NCBI GenBank assembly: GCA_016794525.1
Contig: JAEUJY010000018.1
Coordinates: 62,001 to 126,000 of the forward strand
Length of the DNA stretch: 64,000 nt
Origin: Myxococcales bacterium
Lineage (GTDB): Bacteria > Myxococcota_A > Polyangia > Haliangiales > Haliangiaceae
Direction: 5' to 3'
Below are positions 1 to 9,860 of the stretch, piece after piece (the stretch's first letter is position 1; each line of letters begins with the position of its first letter). The notes under the pieces were generated by a model. That model saw only the letters and a list, made by a program, of their open reading frames with translations. It searched no databases and was not told the origin of the DNA. Both the position numbers and the translations under genes were made by a program.

Positions 1-5
1 CGCTG

Positions 6-701
6 ATGGAGATCATCAAGCTGCCGGCCACGGTGGCGGCCGGCGGCGGCGGCGCCGACGGCGTGGTCAAGCGCGCGATGCGCCGGGTCGGCGGCGAGTT
101 CGTCGCGACGCTGTGCACGCTCGGCGTGCTGATCGTGCTGTCGATGGTCGCCGGCTTCGTGATGGGCAAGGTCGTCGAGCCGATGCTCGACACGCTGATC
201 ACCTGCTTCGCCCGCGCGCTCGACTACCTGCAGTTCGTCGAGGACGCGTCGGCCGGCATGGTCGGGCTGATGCTGTTCAGCGTGATCCTCGCGCTGGTGT
301 TCAACCTGCTGGTCGTGATCCTGTCGATGTCGTTCTTCCTCGGCCGCACCCAGAAGATCTTCCAGCAGCGCTGGAACGAGGGCGTGCCGCTGGCGGCCCA
401 CGCGCGCTGGTGGAAGTGGGGCATCCCGTCGGTGCTGCTGGCGCTGGCGCTGCCGCTGGTCTACCTGGCGATCGCCAAGGTCGCGGTGGCCGCGGTCGAG
501 CGCAAGATCATGGCCTCGGTGACCGACGCCGAGAAGGTCAACTGGACGACGCTGCTGATGGCGACGCCGGCGCTGCTGGTGGTCGGCTTCCTGGTCGTGC
601 TGTGGGCCGGCCGCGGCGTCAAGGCGATGGGCTTCCTGGCCAAGTACAAGGTCAAGCTGGCGGCGGCCGCGCCCGCCCCGGCGCCCGCCCCGGCGGCCTG
701 A
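6..701 (+). CDS. Multi-pass membrane protein, unknown function (possibly partial)
   Basis: I do not recognise a family. The 231-residue protein has about four hydrophobic segments (near residues 35-60, 85-112, 138-160 and 183-202), a basic stretch between the second and third, and an Ala-Pro tail (PAPAPAPAA). The ATG at 6 overlaps a TGA at 4-6 in a TGATG arrangement, as expected if it is translationally coupled to a gene ending just outside the window. The reading frame is also open to the window edge, so a start further upstream cannot be excluded. It is a likely inner-membrane protein; the function is unknown. Confidence 0.7.
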   Translation: MEIIKLPATVAAGGGGADGVVKRAMRRVGGEFVATLCTLGVLIVLSMVAGFVMGKVVEPMLDTLITCFARALDYLQFVEDASAGMVGLMLFSVILALVFNLLVVILSMSFFLGRTQKIFQQRWNEGVPLAAHARWWKWGIPSVLLALALPLVYLAIAKVAVAAVERKIMASVTDAEKVNWTTLLMATPALLVVGFLVVLWAGRGVKAMGFLAKYKVKLAAAAPAPAPAPAA

Positions 702-704
702 CGC

Positions 705-1514
705 TCACGCGGCGAACAGCTGCGACAGGCTGACGTCGAGCTGGCTCTGCACCAGCGCCCCGACCCGCTCGATCTCCGACGGCGTCAGCCCGAGGCGCTC
801 GGTGAGCAGGCCGCGGGTCGCCGCGTGCAGCTCGTCCTTGGCCCGCTGCACCCAGCGGGCGGCGGTCGCGCGGTGGACGGCGTAGACCGCGCCGATCTCG
901 TCGATCGACAGCCCCTCGGTGAAGTGCATCGCCAGCACCGCGCGCAGGCGGGGCTCGAGCGCCAGCGCGGCGTCGCGCAGCGCCGCGGCGAACGCGGTGG
1001 CGTGCTGCTGCTTGAGCAGGTCGAGCTCGGGGTTGCCGGTGGCGACCAGCGACAGCGCGCCGGCCCAGTCGTCGTCGGCGACCTCGCGCTTGCGGCCCTG
1101 GGCCCGGCGCATCATCAGCGCGGTGCGCACCGCCGCCACCGCGACCCACGCGCGCAGCGGCCCGCGCCCGGCGTAGTCGGCCAGCCGCGGCGTCCCGTCA
1201 CCGACCAGCAGGTGCGCGCGCAGGCGCTGGCACACCTCGTCGACGAACGCCGGCGATCGATCGATCGCGCGCACCGCGTCGCCGGCCGGCCGGACGACGC
1301 GCTCGTCGAAGCCGCGCAGCGCCGCCGGGTCGCCGGCCAGGCACGCCCACGCCAGGTACAGATCGGCGGCGTGGGCCGCCAGCGCGGCGGGCTCGAGCGC
1401 GCCGGCGCGCGCGCCGAACGCCGCGACCGTCAGCGTCACGCCGGGGTGCGCCGCGGCGCCCGCCGCGTGGGCGCGCTCGATCTGCTCCGCGTCCGCGACG
1501 CTCACCTCCGCCAT
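705..1514 (-). CDS. Sigma-70 family RNA polymerase sigma factor (TIGR03001-type)
   Basis: This 269-residue protein resembles the myxobacterial TIGR03001 family of sigma-70-like factors. It has an alpha-helical N-terminal half, the signature GRGPLRAWVAVAAVR near residues 117-131, and a C-terminal region 4 helix-turn-helix (LSIDEIGAVYAVHRATAARW, about residues 202-221) that would contact the -35 element. No anti-sigma gene is adjacent. It is convergent with the membrane protein gene, the two stops lying 3 bp apart. The ATG at 1514 sits beside an AT-rich stretch (ATATATCA) that is unusual in this GC-rich DNA and may belong to its promoter. The family call is by motif memory; the target genes are unknown. 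Confidence 0.8.
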   Translation of the reverse strand: MAEVSVADAEQIERAHAAGAAAHPGVTLTVAAFGARAGALEPAALAAHAADLYLAWACLAGDPAALRGFDERVVRPAGDAVRAIDRSPAFVDEVCQRLRAHLLVGDGTPRLADYAGRGPLRAWVAVAAVRTALMMRRAQGRKREVADDDWAGALSLVATGNPELDLLKQQHATAFAAALRDAALALEPRLRAVLAMHFTEGLSIDEIGAVYAVHRATAARWVQRAKDELHAATRGLLTERLGLTPSEIERVGALVQSQLDVSLSQLFAA

Positions 1515-1572
1515 ATATCACCGGCGTCGCCCCCGGTGGCAGCGGCCGCGGGCCCCCGCGCCGCGCCGCGCG

Positions 1573-2844
1573 TCACAGCGGCACCACGCCGCCGACCGGC
1601 TCGTCGTCGCCGCGGTCCTCGCGATCGCCGTAGCCGAGCTGGCCGCGATCGTTGGCGCCCCAGCACACCACGGCGCCGCCGATCAGCAGCGCGCAGGTGT
1701 GATCGCCGCCGGCGGTGATCGCGCGGGCCGGGCCGGGCAGCGGCACCAGCCCGGCGGCCGCCGGCGGTCCGCTGCCGCCGACCGGCGTCTCGTCGCCGTA
1801 GCCGAGCTGGCCGCGCTCGTTGGCGCCCCAGCAGACCACGCCGCCGCCCTCCAGCACCGCGCAGGTGTGGCGGTCGCCCGCGGCGAGCACCTGGACCGTG
1901 CCGCCCAGGTCGATCGGCGCGTGGTCGCCCGGCGTGTTGACCACGCCGATGTCGCTGGTGGCGCCCGTGCCGAGCCGCCCGTCGAGCCCGCGGCCCCAGC
2001 ACCGCACGCGATCGTCGACCTGGATCGCGCACGTGTGCGCCGCGCCGGCGACCACGCTCTGCACGGCGGCGCCGACCATGACCATGCCCGCCGGCGCCGG
2101 GAGGCTGGTGGCGCTGGCGTAGCCGAGCTGCCCTGATGTGCCGAGGCCGAAGCACCGGACCATGCCGCTGCCGTCGACGAAGCAGGTGTGGGCGCCGCCG
2201 GCGGCGACGACCTGCACGCCGCCGGTGCCGGCGATCGCGATCGACATCGCCGGCGTCTCGTTGTCGCCGACGTCCTGCGTCGCGTTGTTGCCGAGCCGAC
2301 CGTCGGAGGCCGCGCCCCAGCACCGCATCGCGATGCCGGGCACCGCGGCGCAGGTGTGCGCGGCCCCGGCCGCGAGCGCGCCGACCATGCCCCCGCCGAG
2401 GTCGACGGTGCCGGCCTGGCGCGGCGGCTCGTTGTCGCCGACGTTGTTGATGTCGCCGTAGCCGAGCCGGCCGTTGCCGCCGGCGCCCCAGCACGCGACG
2501 GTGCCGTCGGTCAGCCGCGCGCAGGTGTGGTCAGCCCCGGCGACGAGGTCGGCCACCGGGCCGACGTCGACCACGGGCGCGTCGGCCGCGAGCGCGATGT
2601 CGTCCATCGCCCCGGTGCCGAGCTGGCCGGCGCCGCCCGCGCCCCAGCACCGCACCTGGGTGCCGATGCGCGCGCAGGTGTGGTCGGCCCCGGCGACGAT
2701 CTGATCGACGACCGGCGGCGGCGCGTCGATCGCCGGTGGGCCGCCGTCGGGGCCCGCGACCGGATCGAGGCCGAACACCTGGTTGCAGGCGACAGCTGAC
2801 AGCGCGAGGACGACCGCGGTGCGCACGGCGCAACTGTACGGCAT
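1573..2844 (-). CDS. RCC1-repeat beta-propeller lipoprotein
   Basis: A 423-residue exported protein. Its signal peptide ends in LSAVAC followed by NQVFGLDP, a lipoprotein opening I associate with Kofleriaceae-like myxobacteria. The rest is seven repeats of the form AGxxHTCA-x(n)-CWGxxxxGQLGYG, the RCC1 pattern, enough for one complete seven-bladed propeller. Each blade carries a Cys in HTC and another in CWG, so disulphides between strands are plausible. The frame extends to 3243, but the lipoprotein signal fixes the start at 2844. RCC1 propellers bind proteins or lipids; the ligand here is unknown and no enzymatic residues are apparent. It is probably anchored in the outer membrane. Confidence 0.88.
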   Translation of the reverse strand: MPYSCAVRTAVVLALSAVACNQVFGLDPVAGPDGGPPAIDAPPPVVDQIVAGADHTCARIGTQVRCWGAGGAGQLGTGAMDDIALAADAPVVDVGPVADLVAGADHTCARLTDGTVACWGAGGNGRLGYGDINNVGDNEPPRQAGTVDLGGGMVGALAAGAAHTCAAVPGIAMRCWGAASDGRLGNNATQDVGDNETPAMSIAIAGTGGVQVVAAGGAHTCFVDGSGMVRCFGLGTSGQLGYASATSLPAPAGMVMVGAAVQSVVAGAAHTCAIQVDDRVRCWGRGLDGRLGTGATSDIGVVNTPGDHAPIDLGGTVQVLAAGDRHTCAVLEGGGVVCWGANERGQLGYGDETPVGGSGPPAAAGLVPLPGPARAITAGGDHTCALLIGGAVVCWGANDRGQLGYGDREDRGDDEPVGGVVPL

Positions 2845-2882
2845 CGGGCCGCCGCGCACGCGGCGCCGCCGCGCGCGCGTGA

Positions 2883-3338
2883 TCACAGCAGCAGCAAGAC
2901 CAGCGGGACCAGGCAGCCGGCGCCCAGCGTGGCCAGGATCAGCCGCCGCTCCTTGCGGAACGACCACGCCACCGCGACGCCCAGCCCGGTGGTCGCGATC
3001 AGCGCCAGCGTCATCAGCACGAAGAACGCCTTGAGCGGCGCCGAGCGGTGCGGCCGGGCCCGCGGCGGCGCGGGCTGGCGCGCGGCCGCGCGATCGACCC
3101 CGAGGTTGTCGGGCTGCCGGCCCGGCGGCGGCTCGGGCGGGCGGACCCGCGCCGGCGGCAGCGCGTAGCTCTGGCTCTTGTGCACCTGCGCCAGCCGCAC
3201 CGCCACCGTCGACGGCTTGGCCCCGCCCTCGCCCTCGTTCCACCCGTTGAGCAGCACCAGCCCCGACAGCGCGAAGAACACGATCGACGGCGCGAAGAAC
3301 ACGCTGAGCCAGAGGTGCAGGCGGCGCACGAGCTTCAT
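2883..3338 (-). CDS. PepSY-type transmembrane protein
   Basis: A 151-residue protein opening with KLVRRLHLWLSVFFAPSIVF and continuing into FALSG, the first helix typical of PepSY-associated membrane proteins. A soluble Pro/Arg-rich segment follows (about residues 75-98), then two C-terminal hydrophobic helices (about 103-123 and 133-151). Such proteins often sit near iron or heme uptake genes, but none is visible here. It ends 38 bp before the RCC1 gene start, in the same direction, so the two may be co-transcribed. The function is inferred only from the N-terminal helix. Confidence 0.7.
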   Translation of the reverse strand: MKLVRRLHLWLSVFFAPSIVFFALSGLVLLNGWNEGEGGAKPSTVAVRLAQVHKSQSYALPPARVRPPEPPPGRQPDNLGVDRAAARQPAPPRARPHRSAPLKAFFVLMTLALIATTGLGVAVAWSFRKERRLILATLGAGCLVPLVLLLL

Positions 3339-3390
3339 CGGCGCGCAGTCTACGTCACGCGGCGGTCAGGTCGCCGCGTCTCGCGTCTCG

Positions 3391-5280
<1,890 letters not shown>

Positions 5281-5315
5281 CCGGCGTGGCTAGCACGCCG
5301 GTACGACGCCGGCGA

Positions 5316-5855
5316 TCAACGCCGACGGCGGCGGCGCACCAGCGGCGCCAGCGCCAGCGCCGCCAGCCACCCAGCACCGGCGCCACCGCCCACCGCGCAG
5401 CCGCCCTCGTCGCCGGGCGGCACGTCGACCACGTCGACCGAGACCGGCGCGCTGAGGTTGCCGTTCTGATCGACGGCGCGCACCTGCAGCGTCAGGTCGA
5501 TCGCCTGGCCGGCGTCGTTGAAGTGCAGCGCGAGATCACCGCTGAGCTGCGTGAACGGCGTCGACGGCAGGCCCGGGAACACCACGTCGCCGCGGGTCAC
5601 GAGCACCTGGTAGCCGATCAGGTTGGCCGCGGTCTGATCGTCGGACGCGCCGACCTCGAGCTGGACGAGCCCGACCCCGTCGCAGCTGCCGTCGCCGCGC
5701 CACACCGTCGCCGCGCCCACCGTCAGCGTGGGCGCGATCGTGTCACTACCCGCGGCCAGGTTCATCGGCTCGTAACCGAACAGCGAGCACGCGCGCGCCG
5801 GCCGCGGGGTCGCCAACGCCACCACGACCGCCGCCATCGCGGCCAGGCGCGTCAC
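5316..5855 (-). CDS. Secreted MYXO-CTERM protein
   Basis: A 179-residue exported protein: signal peptide (VTRLAAMAAVVVALATPRPA then RACS), a beta-rich body, and a C-terminal GGCAVGG, hydrophobic helix and poly-Arg tail, the tripartite MYXO-CTERM surface-sorting signal. I place the start at GTG 5855 because it overlaps the TGA of the upstream FmdB-like gene (GTGA), implying coupled translation. An upstream ATG at 5888 would put an Arg-rich run before the signal peptide. The body (residues about 35-140) resembles an Ig-like or fibronectin fold but matches nothing I know. The protein is probably displayed on the cell surface. Confidence 0.82.
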   Translation of the reverse strand: MTRLAAMAAVVVALATPRPARACSLFGYEPMNLAAGSDTIAPTLTVGAATVWRGDGSCDGVGLVQLEVGASDDQTAANLIGYQVLVTRGDVVFPGLPSTPFTQLSGDLALHFNDAGQAIDLTLQVRAVDQNGNLSAPVSVDVVDVPPGDEGGCAVGGGAGAGWLAALALAPLVRRRRRR

Positions 5856-6106
5856 GCGTCGCCGCCGCCGCAGCCGCCCATCCCGCACGCGCCCATGCCG
5901 CAGCCGCCGAAGCTGGGCATCTCGCAGGCGTCGGCGGCCTTGCCGGCGGCCATGCCGCCGAGGAACGGCGCCGACAGCACGCGCTCGACCGGCTCGCCGG
6001 TCTCGGGGTGCCGCTCGAGCGGCGGGTCGGCCATCCGCTGCTGCACCTCGAAGGTGCGCGGCGCGCTGCCATCGGTGGGGCGGGTCTCGTAGACGTACGT
6101 CGGCAT
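5852..6106 (-). CDS. FmdB-like small protein lacking the zinc-ribbon cysteines
   Basis: An 84-residue protein beginning MPTYVYETR and containing EVQQRMADPPL, the backbone of the FmdB putative regulatory family (usually MPTYxYxCxxC...DPPLxxCPxC). Both CxxC pairs that normally bind zinc are absent: the positions read ETRPTDG and ERHPETG. Instead the last 20 residues form a Cys/Gly/Met-rich tail (GGCGMGACGMGGCGGG). It is coupled through GTGA to the MYXO-CTERM gene downstream. The fold is assigned from the flanking residues. Its function is unknown; the tail might bind metal. Confidence 0.8.
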   Translation of the reverse strand: MPTYVYETRPTDGSAPRTFEVQQRMADPPLERHPETGEPVERVLSAPFLGGMAAGKAADACEMPSFGGCGMGACGMGGCGGGDA

Positions 6107-6171
6107 GCCTCCACCTTGGGCCGCGATCGGCACCGCGCGCAAGGGGGCGCGCGGCGGCGCCGTGACGCGGG

Positions 6172-6690
6172 CTACTCGGTCCAGCGGCGGTACTGCTCGA
6201 CCCCGCCGTCGTCGTGGATGAGCGACAGCCACTCCAGGCCCTGCGCGTCGAGGTCGATCGACCACCGCAGGTGGCGGACCTCCGCGCCCTGGGTGCGGTC
6301 GCCGTCGTTGCCGCAGGAGTTGGTGACGTGGGTCGAGATGCGGTGGCGGTAGACCGTCAGGTCGCCGCCGTCGACGGTGACCGTCCCGACCTCGTCGCCG
6401 AGCAGCCGCATCGTGCAGCCGCCGACGGTCGAGTTGATGATCGCGCCGGTCTCGTAGCCGCCGTCGGCGTCGAAGACGAAGAAGAAGCCCTCGCCCGACG
6501 GGTCCTGCCAGGCGCCGGTGTCGCGGTCGTAGTACTGGATCGAGGCCAGCGAGCCGGTGAACCACGGCCCGGCCAGCGGCGCGGTGATCGCGCTGCGCGG
6601 CGTGTCCATGGTGTCGGCGTCGTCGGTGCAGCCGGCGGCCAGGGCGGCCAGGGTGGAGGCGAGGAGGAGGGTGCGAGCGAGGTTGGGCAT
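6172..6690 (-). CDS. Lipoprotein, unknown function
   Basis: A 172-residue predicted lipoprotein with signal peptide MPNLARTLLLASTLAALAAG before the lipobox Cys. The body looks beta-rich and has two further cysteines (STVGGCTMR and TNSCGND) that could form a disulphide. I chose ATG 6690 over the upstream GTG at 6708 because it gives a clean signal peptide. It diverges from the oxidase-fold pair, sharing an intergenic region that carries a direct repeat. The shape is lipocalin-like in size, but no family is recognisable. Confidence 0.75.
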   Translation of the reverse strand: MPNLARTLLLASTLAALAAGCTDDADTMDTPRSAITAPLAGPWFTGSLASIQYYDRDTGAWQDPSGEGFFFVFDADGGYETGAIINSTVGGCTMRLLGDEVGTVTVDGGDLTVYRHRISTHVTNSCGNDGDRTQGAEVRHLRWSIDLDAQGLEWLSLIHDDGGVEQYRRWTE

Positions 6691-6726
6691 GGCCGGTACG
6701 ATGCGCACGCCGCGTCGCCGGGCTAC

Positions 6727-6762
6727 CTACGAGTTCGCTAAGCGATCCTACGAATTCACTAA
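6727..6762. promoter_or_regulatory. Pair of 15-bp operator-like direct repeats
   Basis: Two near-identical 15-mers, ctacgagttcgctaa (6727-6741) and ctacgaattcactaa (6748-6762), match at 13 of 15 positions and start exactly 21 bp apart, two helical turns. Read on the minus strand, each begins TTAGYGAAYTCGTAG, which resembles half-sites of TetR-type operators. They lie in the 115-bp gap between the divergent lipoprotein and oxidase-fold genes, and are AT-richer than their surroundings. A shared transcription-factor site is inferred. Confidence 0.5.
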
Positions 6763-6805
6763 CCGCGGTCGGGCCAGCCGCGCCGCCCGCGCGTACCATC
6801 GCCGC

Positions 6806-7270
6806 GTGCCCACCCTGGCGCCGCCGATGTCGCCCGCGCAGGTCGCCTTCGTCGAGCAGGCGGTGGCCATCCTGGTCGGCACCTGCGACCCCGCCGGCCT
6901 GCCCGAGGCCGTCCGTGGGGTGGCGGTGATGATCGCCCCCGACCGCACCCGGGCGACGGTGCTGGTGCCCGAGGCGATCGCCGCGCGCACGCTGGCCAAC
7001 CTGCGGGCCAACCCGCGGCTGGCGGTCACCACCGCCGACCTGCCGACGTTCGGCACCGTGCAGCTCAAGGGCGACGTGACCGCTGTCCGCGCCGCGACGC
7101 CCGACGAGCAGCCGCTGGCCGACCGCCACCGCGCGCGGTTCGCCCGCGAGTTCGCGTGGGCCGGCGCCGCGCTGCTGGCCGCGCGCCCGGTCGCCACCGC
7201 GCCGTGCGTCGCGCTCGAGCTGAGCGTGACCGCCATCCACACCGCCGCCCCCGATCCGCTGACGCCGTGA
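6806..7270 (+). CDS. Pyridoxamine 5'-phosphate oxidase-fold protein
   Basis: A 154-residue split-barrel flavin-binding-type protein. The segments AILVGTCDPAGLPEAVRGVA, LANLRANPRLAVTTADLPTF and GTVQLKGDVTAVR are the usual beta-strands and connecting helix of PNPOx-like proteins. Starts are GTG 6806 (used here) or ATG 6827. Its TGA overlaps the GTG of the next gene (GTGA), so the two are coupled. The second gene carries the same fold, suggesting they work as a pair. The cofactor and substrate are not predictable from sequence alone; FMN, F420 and heme are all known in the superfamily. Confidence 0.8.
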   Translation: MPTLAPPMSPAQVAFVEQAVAILVGTCDPAGLPEAVRGVAVMIAPDRTRATVLVPEAIAARTLANLRANPRLAVTTADLPTFGTVQLKGDVTAVRAATPDEQPLADRHRARFAREFAWAGAALLAARPVATAPCVALELSVTAIHTAAPDPLTP

Positions 7271-8619
7271 CGCCCACCCTCGCCCAGCTCGATCGGTGCT
7301 TCCAGCGCATCCTGCCCGGGGTGATCGCCACCGCCGACGCCGACGGCGTGCCCAACGTCAACTACGTCTCGCAGCTGGTGGTCGTCGACGAGCGCCACCT
7401 CGCGCTGAGCTACCAGTTCGCGACCAAGACCCGCGCCAACCTCGCGGCCAACCCGCGCGCCGCGCTCGAGGTCTACGACCCGCTGACGCTCGACGCCTAC
7501 CGCCTCGAGCTGCGGTTGGCGCGGGTCGAGACCGCCGGGCCGAGCTTCGATCTGCTCGCGGCGCGCATCACCGCGCTGGCCTCGCACACCGGCCTGGCCG
7601 ACGTCTTCAAGCTGCGCGCCGCCTACGTGTGCGAGGTGCTGGCGATCGAGCGCCGGGCCGGCTTCATCGCCGGCCCCGACGTCGCGCCGCCGCCCGCCCG
7701 CGATCCGCTGGCCGAGGCCGCGGGCCTGATGCGGGTGTCCGAGCGCATCGCCGCCGCCGCCGACCTCGACGGGCTGCTGGTCGGCGCGCTCGCCGCGCTG
7801 GCCGACGGCTTCGGCTTCCACCACGGCCGGATCCTGGTCCCCGACGGCGACGGCCGGCTGGTGACGATCGCCAGCCACGGCTACGCCGACGGCGCCGGCG
7901 GCGAGGTCCGCGTCGGCGAGGGGCTGATCGGCGTCGTCGCCCAGACCCGCCGGCTGGTCCGCGCGCTCGGCATCGACGCCGACCTGCGCTACGCGCGCGA
8001 GCTGCGCGCCGAGATCGCGCGCGGCGCCGGTGCCAGCCGGCTCGCGCCCGAGGTGCCGCTGCCCGGCCTGCCCGACGCGCGCAGCCAGCTGGCGCTGCCG
8101 CTGCTCGCGCACGATCGCCTGCTCGGCGTGCTCGCGCTCGAGAGCCGCGACACGCTGACCTTCGCGCAGTGGCACGAGCCGTTCCTGCAGGTGCTGGCCA
8201 ACCAGATCGCGCTGAGCATGGAGCACATGGCCGAGCGCGACGACGACGAGCCGCCGGCGCCCAGCCTCGCCCCGCCGCCGCTCGCCCACCGCGCGCGCAC
8301 GTTCTGCTACTACGCGAACGACGACTGCGTCTTCGTCGACGATGCCTACCTGGTGCGCAACGTGCCGGGCAAGATCCTGTGGAAGCTGCTGCGCGCGTTC
8401 GCCGCCGACGGCCGCACCGCGTGGAGCAACCGCGAGCTGCGGCTCGACCCGACGCTCGGCCTGCCGGCGCTCAAGGACAACCTCGAGAGCCGGCTGATCC
8501 TGTTGCGCAAGCGGCTGGCCGACAAGTGCCCCGAGCTGGCGCTGGTACCGACCCGGCGCGGCCACTTCCGCCTCGAGGTCGCGTGCCGGCCGACGCTGAT
8601 CGAGCGGGCCAGCGCCTGA
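7267..8619 (+). CDS. PNPOx-fold / GAF / winged-helix regulatory fusion
   Basis: A 450-residue three-domain protein. Residues about 1-135 are a pyridoxamine-phosphate-oxidase fold (GVIATADADGVPNVNYVSQL; RANLAANPRAALEVYDP). Residues about 160-320 form a GAF domain (VGEGLIGVVAQTRRLVR, SQLALPLLAHDRLLGVLALE). Residues about 345-450 look like an OmpR-type winged helix (NVPGKILWKLLRAFAADGRT, NRELR, LESRLILLRKRL, HFRLE). The architecture suggests a sensor that reads a small molecule or flavin state and may bind DNA. It starts at GTG 7267, overlapping the previous stop. Domain boundaries are estimates, and the winged-helix call is the least certain. Confidence 0.8.
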   Translation: MTPTLAQLDRCFQRILPGVIATADADGVPNVNYVSQLVVVDERHLALSYQFATKTRANLAANPRAALEVYDPLTLDAYRLELRLARVETAGPSFDLLAARITALASHTGLADVFKLRAAYVCEVLAIERRAGFIAGPDVAPPPARDPLAEAAGLMRVSERIAAAADLDGLLVGALAALADGFGFHHGRILVPDGDGRLVTIASHGYADGAGGEVRVGEGLIGVVAQTRRLVRALGIDADLRYARELRAEIARGAGASRLAPEVPLPGLPDARSQLALPLLAHDRLLGVLALESRDTLTFAQWHEPFLQVLANQIALSMEHMAERDDDEPPAPSLAPPPLAHRARTFCYYANDDCVFVDDAYLVRNVPGKILWKLLRAFAADGRTAWSNRELRLDPTLGLPALKDNLESRLILLRKRLADKCPELALVPTRRGHFRLEVACRPTLIERASA

Positions 8620-8620
8620 C

Positions 8621-9856
8621 TCACCGCGCCGCCAGCGCCGCCAGCGTGCGCGGCGCCAGCGCGGTCAGCGCGGCCCGCGGCGGCGCGCTCAGCAGGCGAT
8701 CGCGGGTCGCCGCGTCGAGCCGCGGCACGGGCCGATCGTCGCCGTCGGCGCGCGCGAACCCGGCCTCGACCGCCGCCGCCGCGACGCCGAGGATCGCGTC
8801 GAGCCGGGCGTAGGTCATCAGCGCCCGCGCCGCCAGCGCCGCGGCCGGCGCGCCCAGCCGCGCCACCGCCGCCACCTCGTCGTGCAGGTCGCCGGGCACG
8901 TCGTCGACGCCGCTGACCCGGGCGATCGCCAGCGCGGCGGCGGTCAGCGCGCGGTCGCTGCCGTCGGGCGCGAACGGCACCACGCGGCTCGCGACCTGCG
9001 TCAGCCACGCCACCCGGCTGGGCAGCGACACCGCCGCCGGATCGGCCGGCGCCACCCGCACGAAGTCGGGCGGATCGTCGGCGGCCGCGGCCAGCGCGGC
9101 GATCGGCGCGGCCAGCGCGTGATCGGTGCCCAGCGCCAGCAGCAGGTCGGCGTAGACGAACTGCCGGGCCAGCGCGTGCAGCCACAGCACCAGCTTCCAG
9201 TTCGCGTAGTGCGCGCCGAACCCGAGCAGCGCGTCGCGCTCGGCGGCCAGCGCGGCGACCGCCGGGTGCGCCAGCGTCGGCGTGCCGTCGATCAGCGCGG
9301 CGAAGAACCGCCGCAGCATGGCCTCGGGGCCGGCGCACGCCTCGACCTCGCCGACCAGCGTGCCGGTGCGCTCGCTCGACGCCAGGATCGCCTCGGCGGT
9401 CCACGCGCCCGAGGTCGGCGCGCCGGCCAGCTCGTCGGCGAGCACCCGCTGCGCCCACACGCCGGTGCCCTGGCACGCCTTGGCCAGCGCGGCGGCGAAC
9501 GCCGGCGCCGGCGTCGCGCCGCGGGTGCGCAGCAGGTAGAACCACGGCAGCGCCGCGCCCAGCTGGCTGACGCGCCACAGATCCATCAGCGTCGCCGGCC
9601 CGGCGCCGCGGGCGTCGCGGTGCAGCGTGCGCACCAGCGCCAGCGCGTCGATCAGCTCGGCCCAGTGCGCCGACGCCTGGCGCAGCGCGCCGACGTTGAT
9701 CGGGCAGGCGCGGCGGGCACGCGAGCCGGCGTAGGGGCAGGCCTTGTGCTCGATGTCGCCCGCGCGCAGGTGGGCGGGCGGCGTGCGGATCTCGCGCAGC
9801 GGACGATCCTCGTCGTCGCGGTGGAACGTCTCCTCCACCAGCCGCACGATCCGCAC
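8621..9856 (-). CDS. Unrecognised 411-residue protein encoded behind a GG-leader peptide gene
   Basis: I do not recognise a family. The protein is Ala-rich and probably mostly helical, with no signal peptide or clear membrane segment. The N-terminal part holds the only notable motif: H37, C40 and C51 in HKACPYAG...RRACPIN, which could bind a metal or cluster. It starts at GTG 9856, four bases after the stop of the small GG-leader gene, so the two genes are almost certainly co-translated. It could modify, bind or confer immunity to the small protein; this is inference from position. Its 3' end meets the oxidase-fold fusion gene tail to tail, one base apart. Confidence 0.75.
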   Translation of the reverse strand: MRIVRLVEETFHRDDEDRPLREIRTPPAHLRAGDIEHKACPYAGSRARRACPINVGALRQASAHWAELIDALALVRTLHRDARGAGPATLMDLWRVSQLGAALPWFYLLRTRGATPAPAFAAALAKACQGTGVWAQRVLADELAGAPTSGAWTAEAILASSERTGTLVGEVEACAGPEAMLRRFFAALIDGTPTLAHPAVAALAAERDALLGFGAHYANWKLVLWLHALARQFVYADLLLALGTDHALAAPIAALAAAADDPPDFVRVAPADPAAVSLPSRVAWLTQVASRVVPFAPDGSDRALTAAALAIARVSGVDDVPGDLHDEVAAVARLGAPAAALAARALMTYARLDAILGVAAAAVEAGFARADGDDRPVPRLDAATRDRLLSAPPRAALTALAPRTLAALAAR

Positions 9857-9860
9857 GGCG

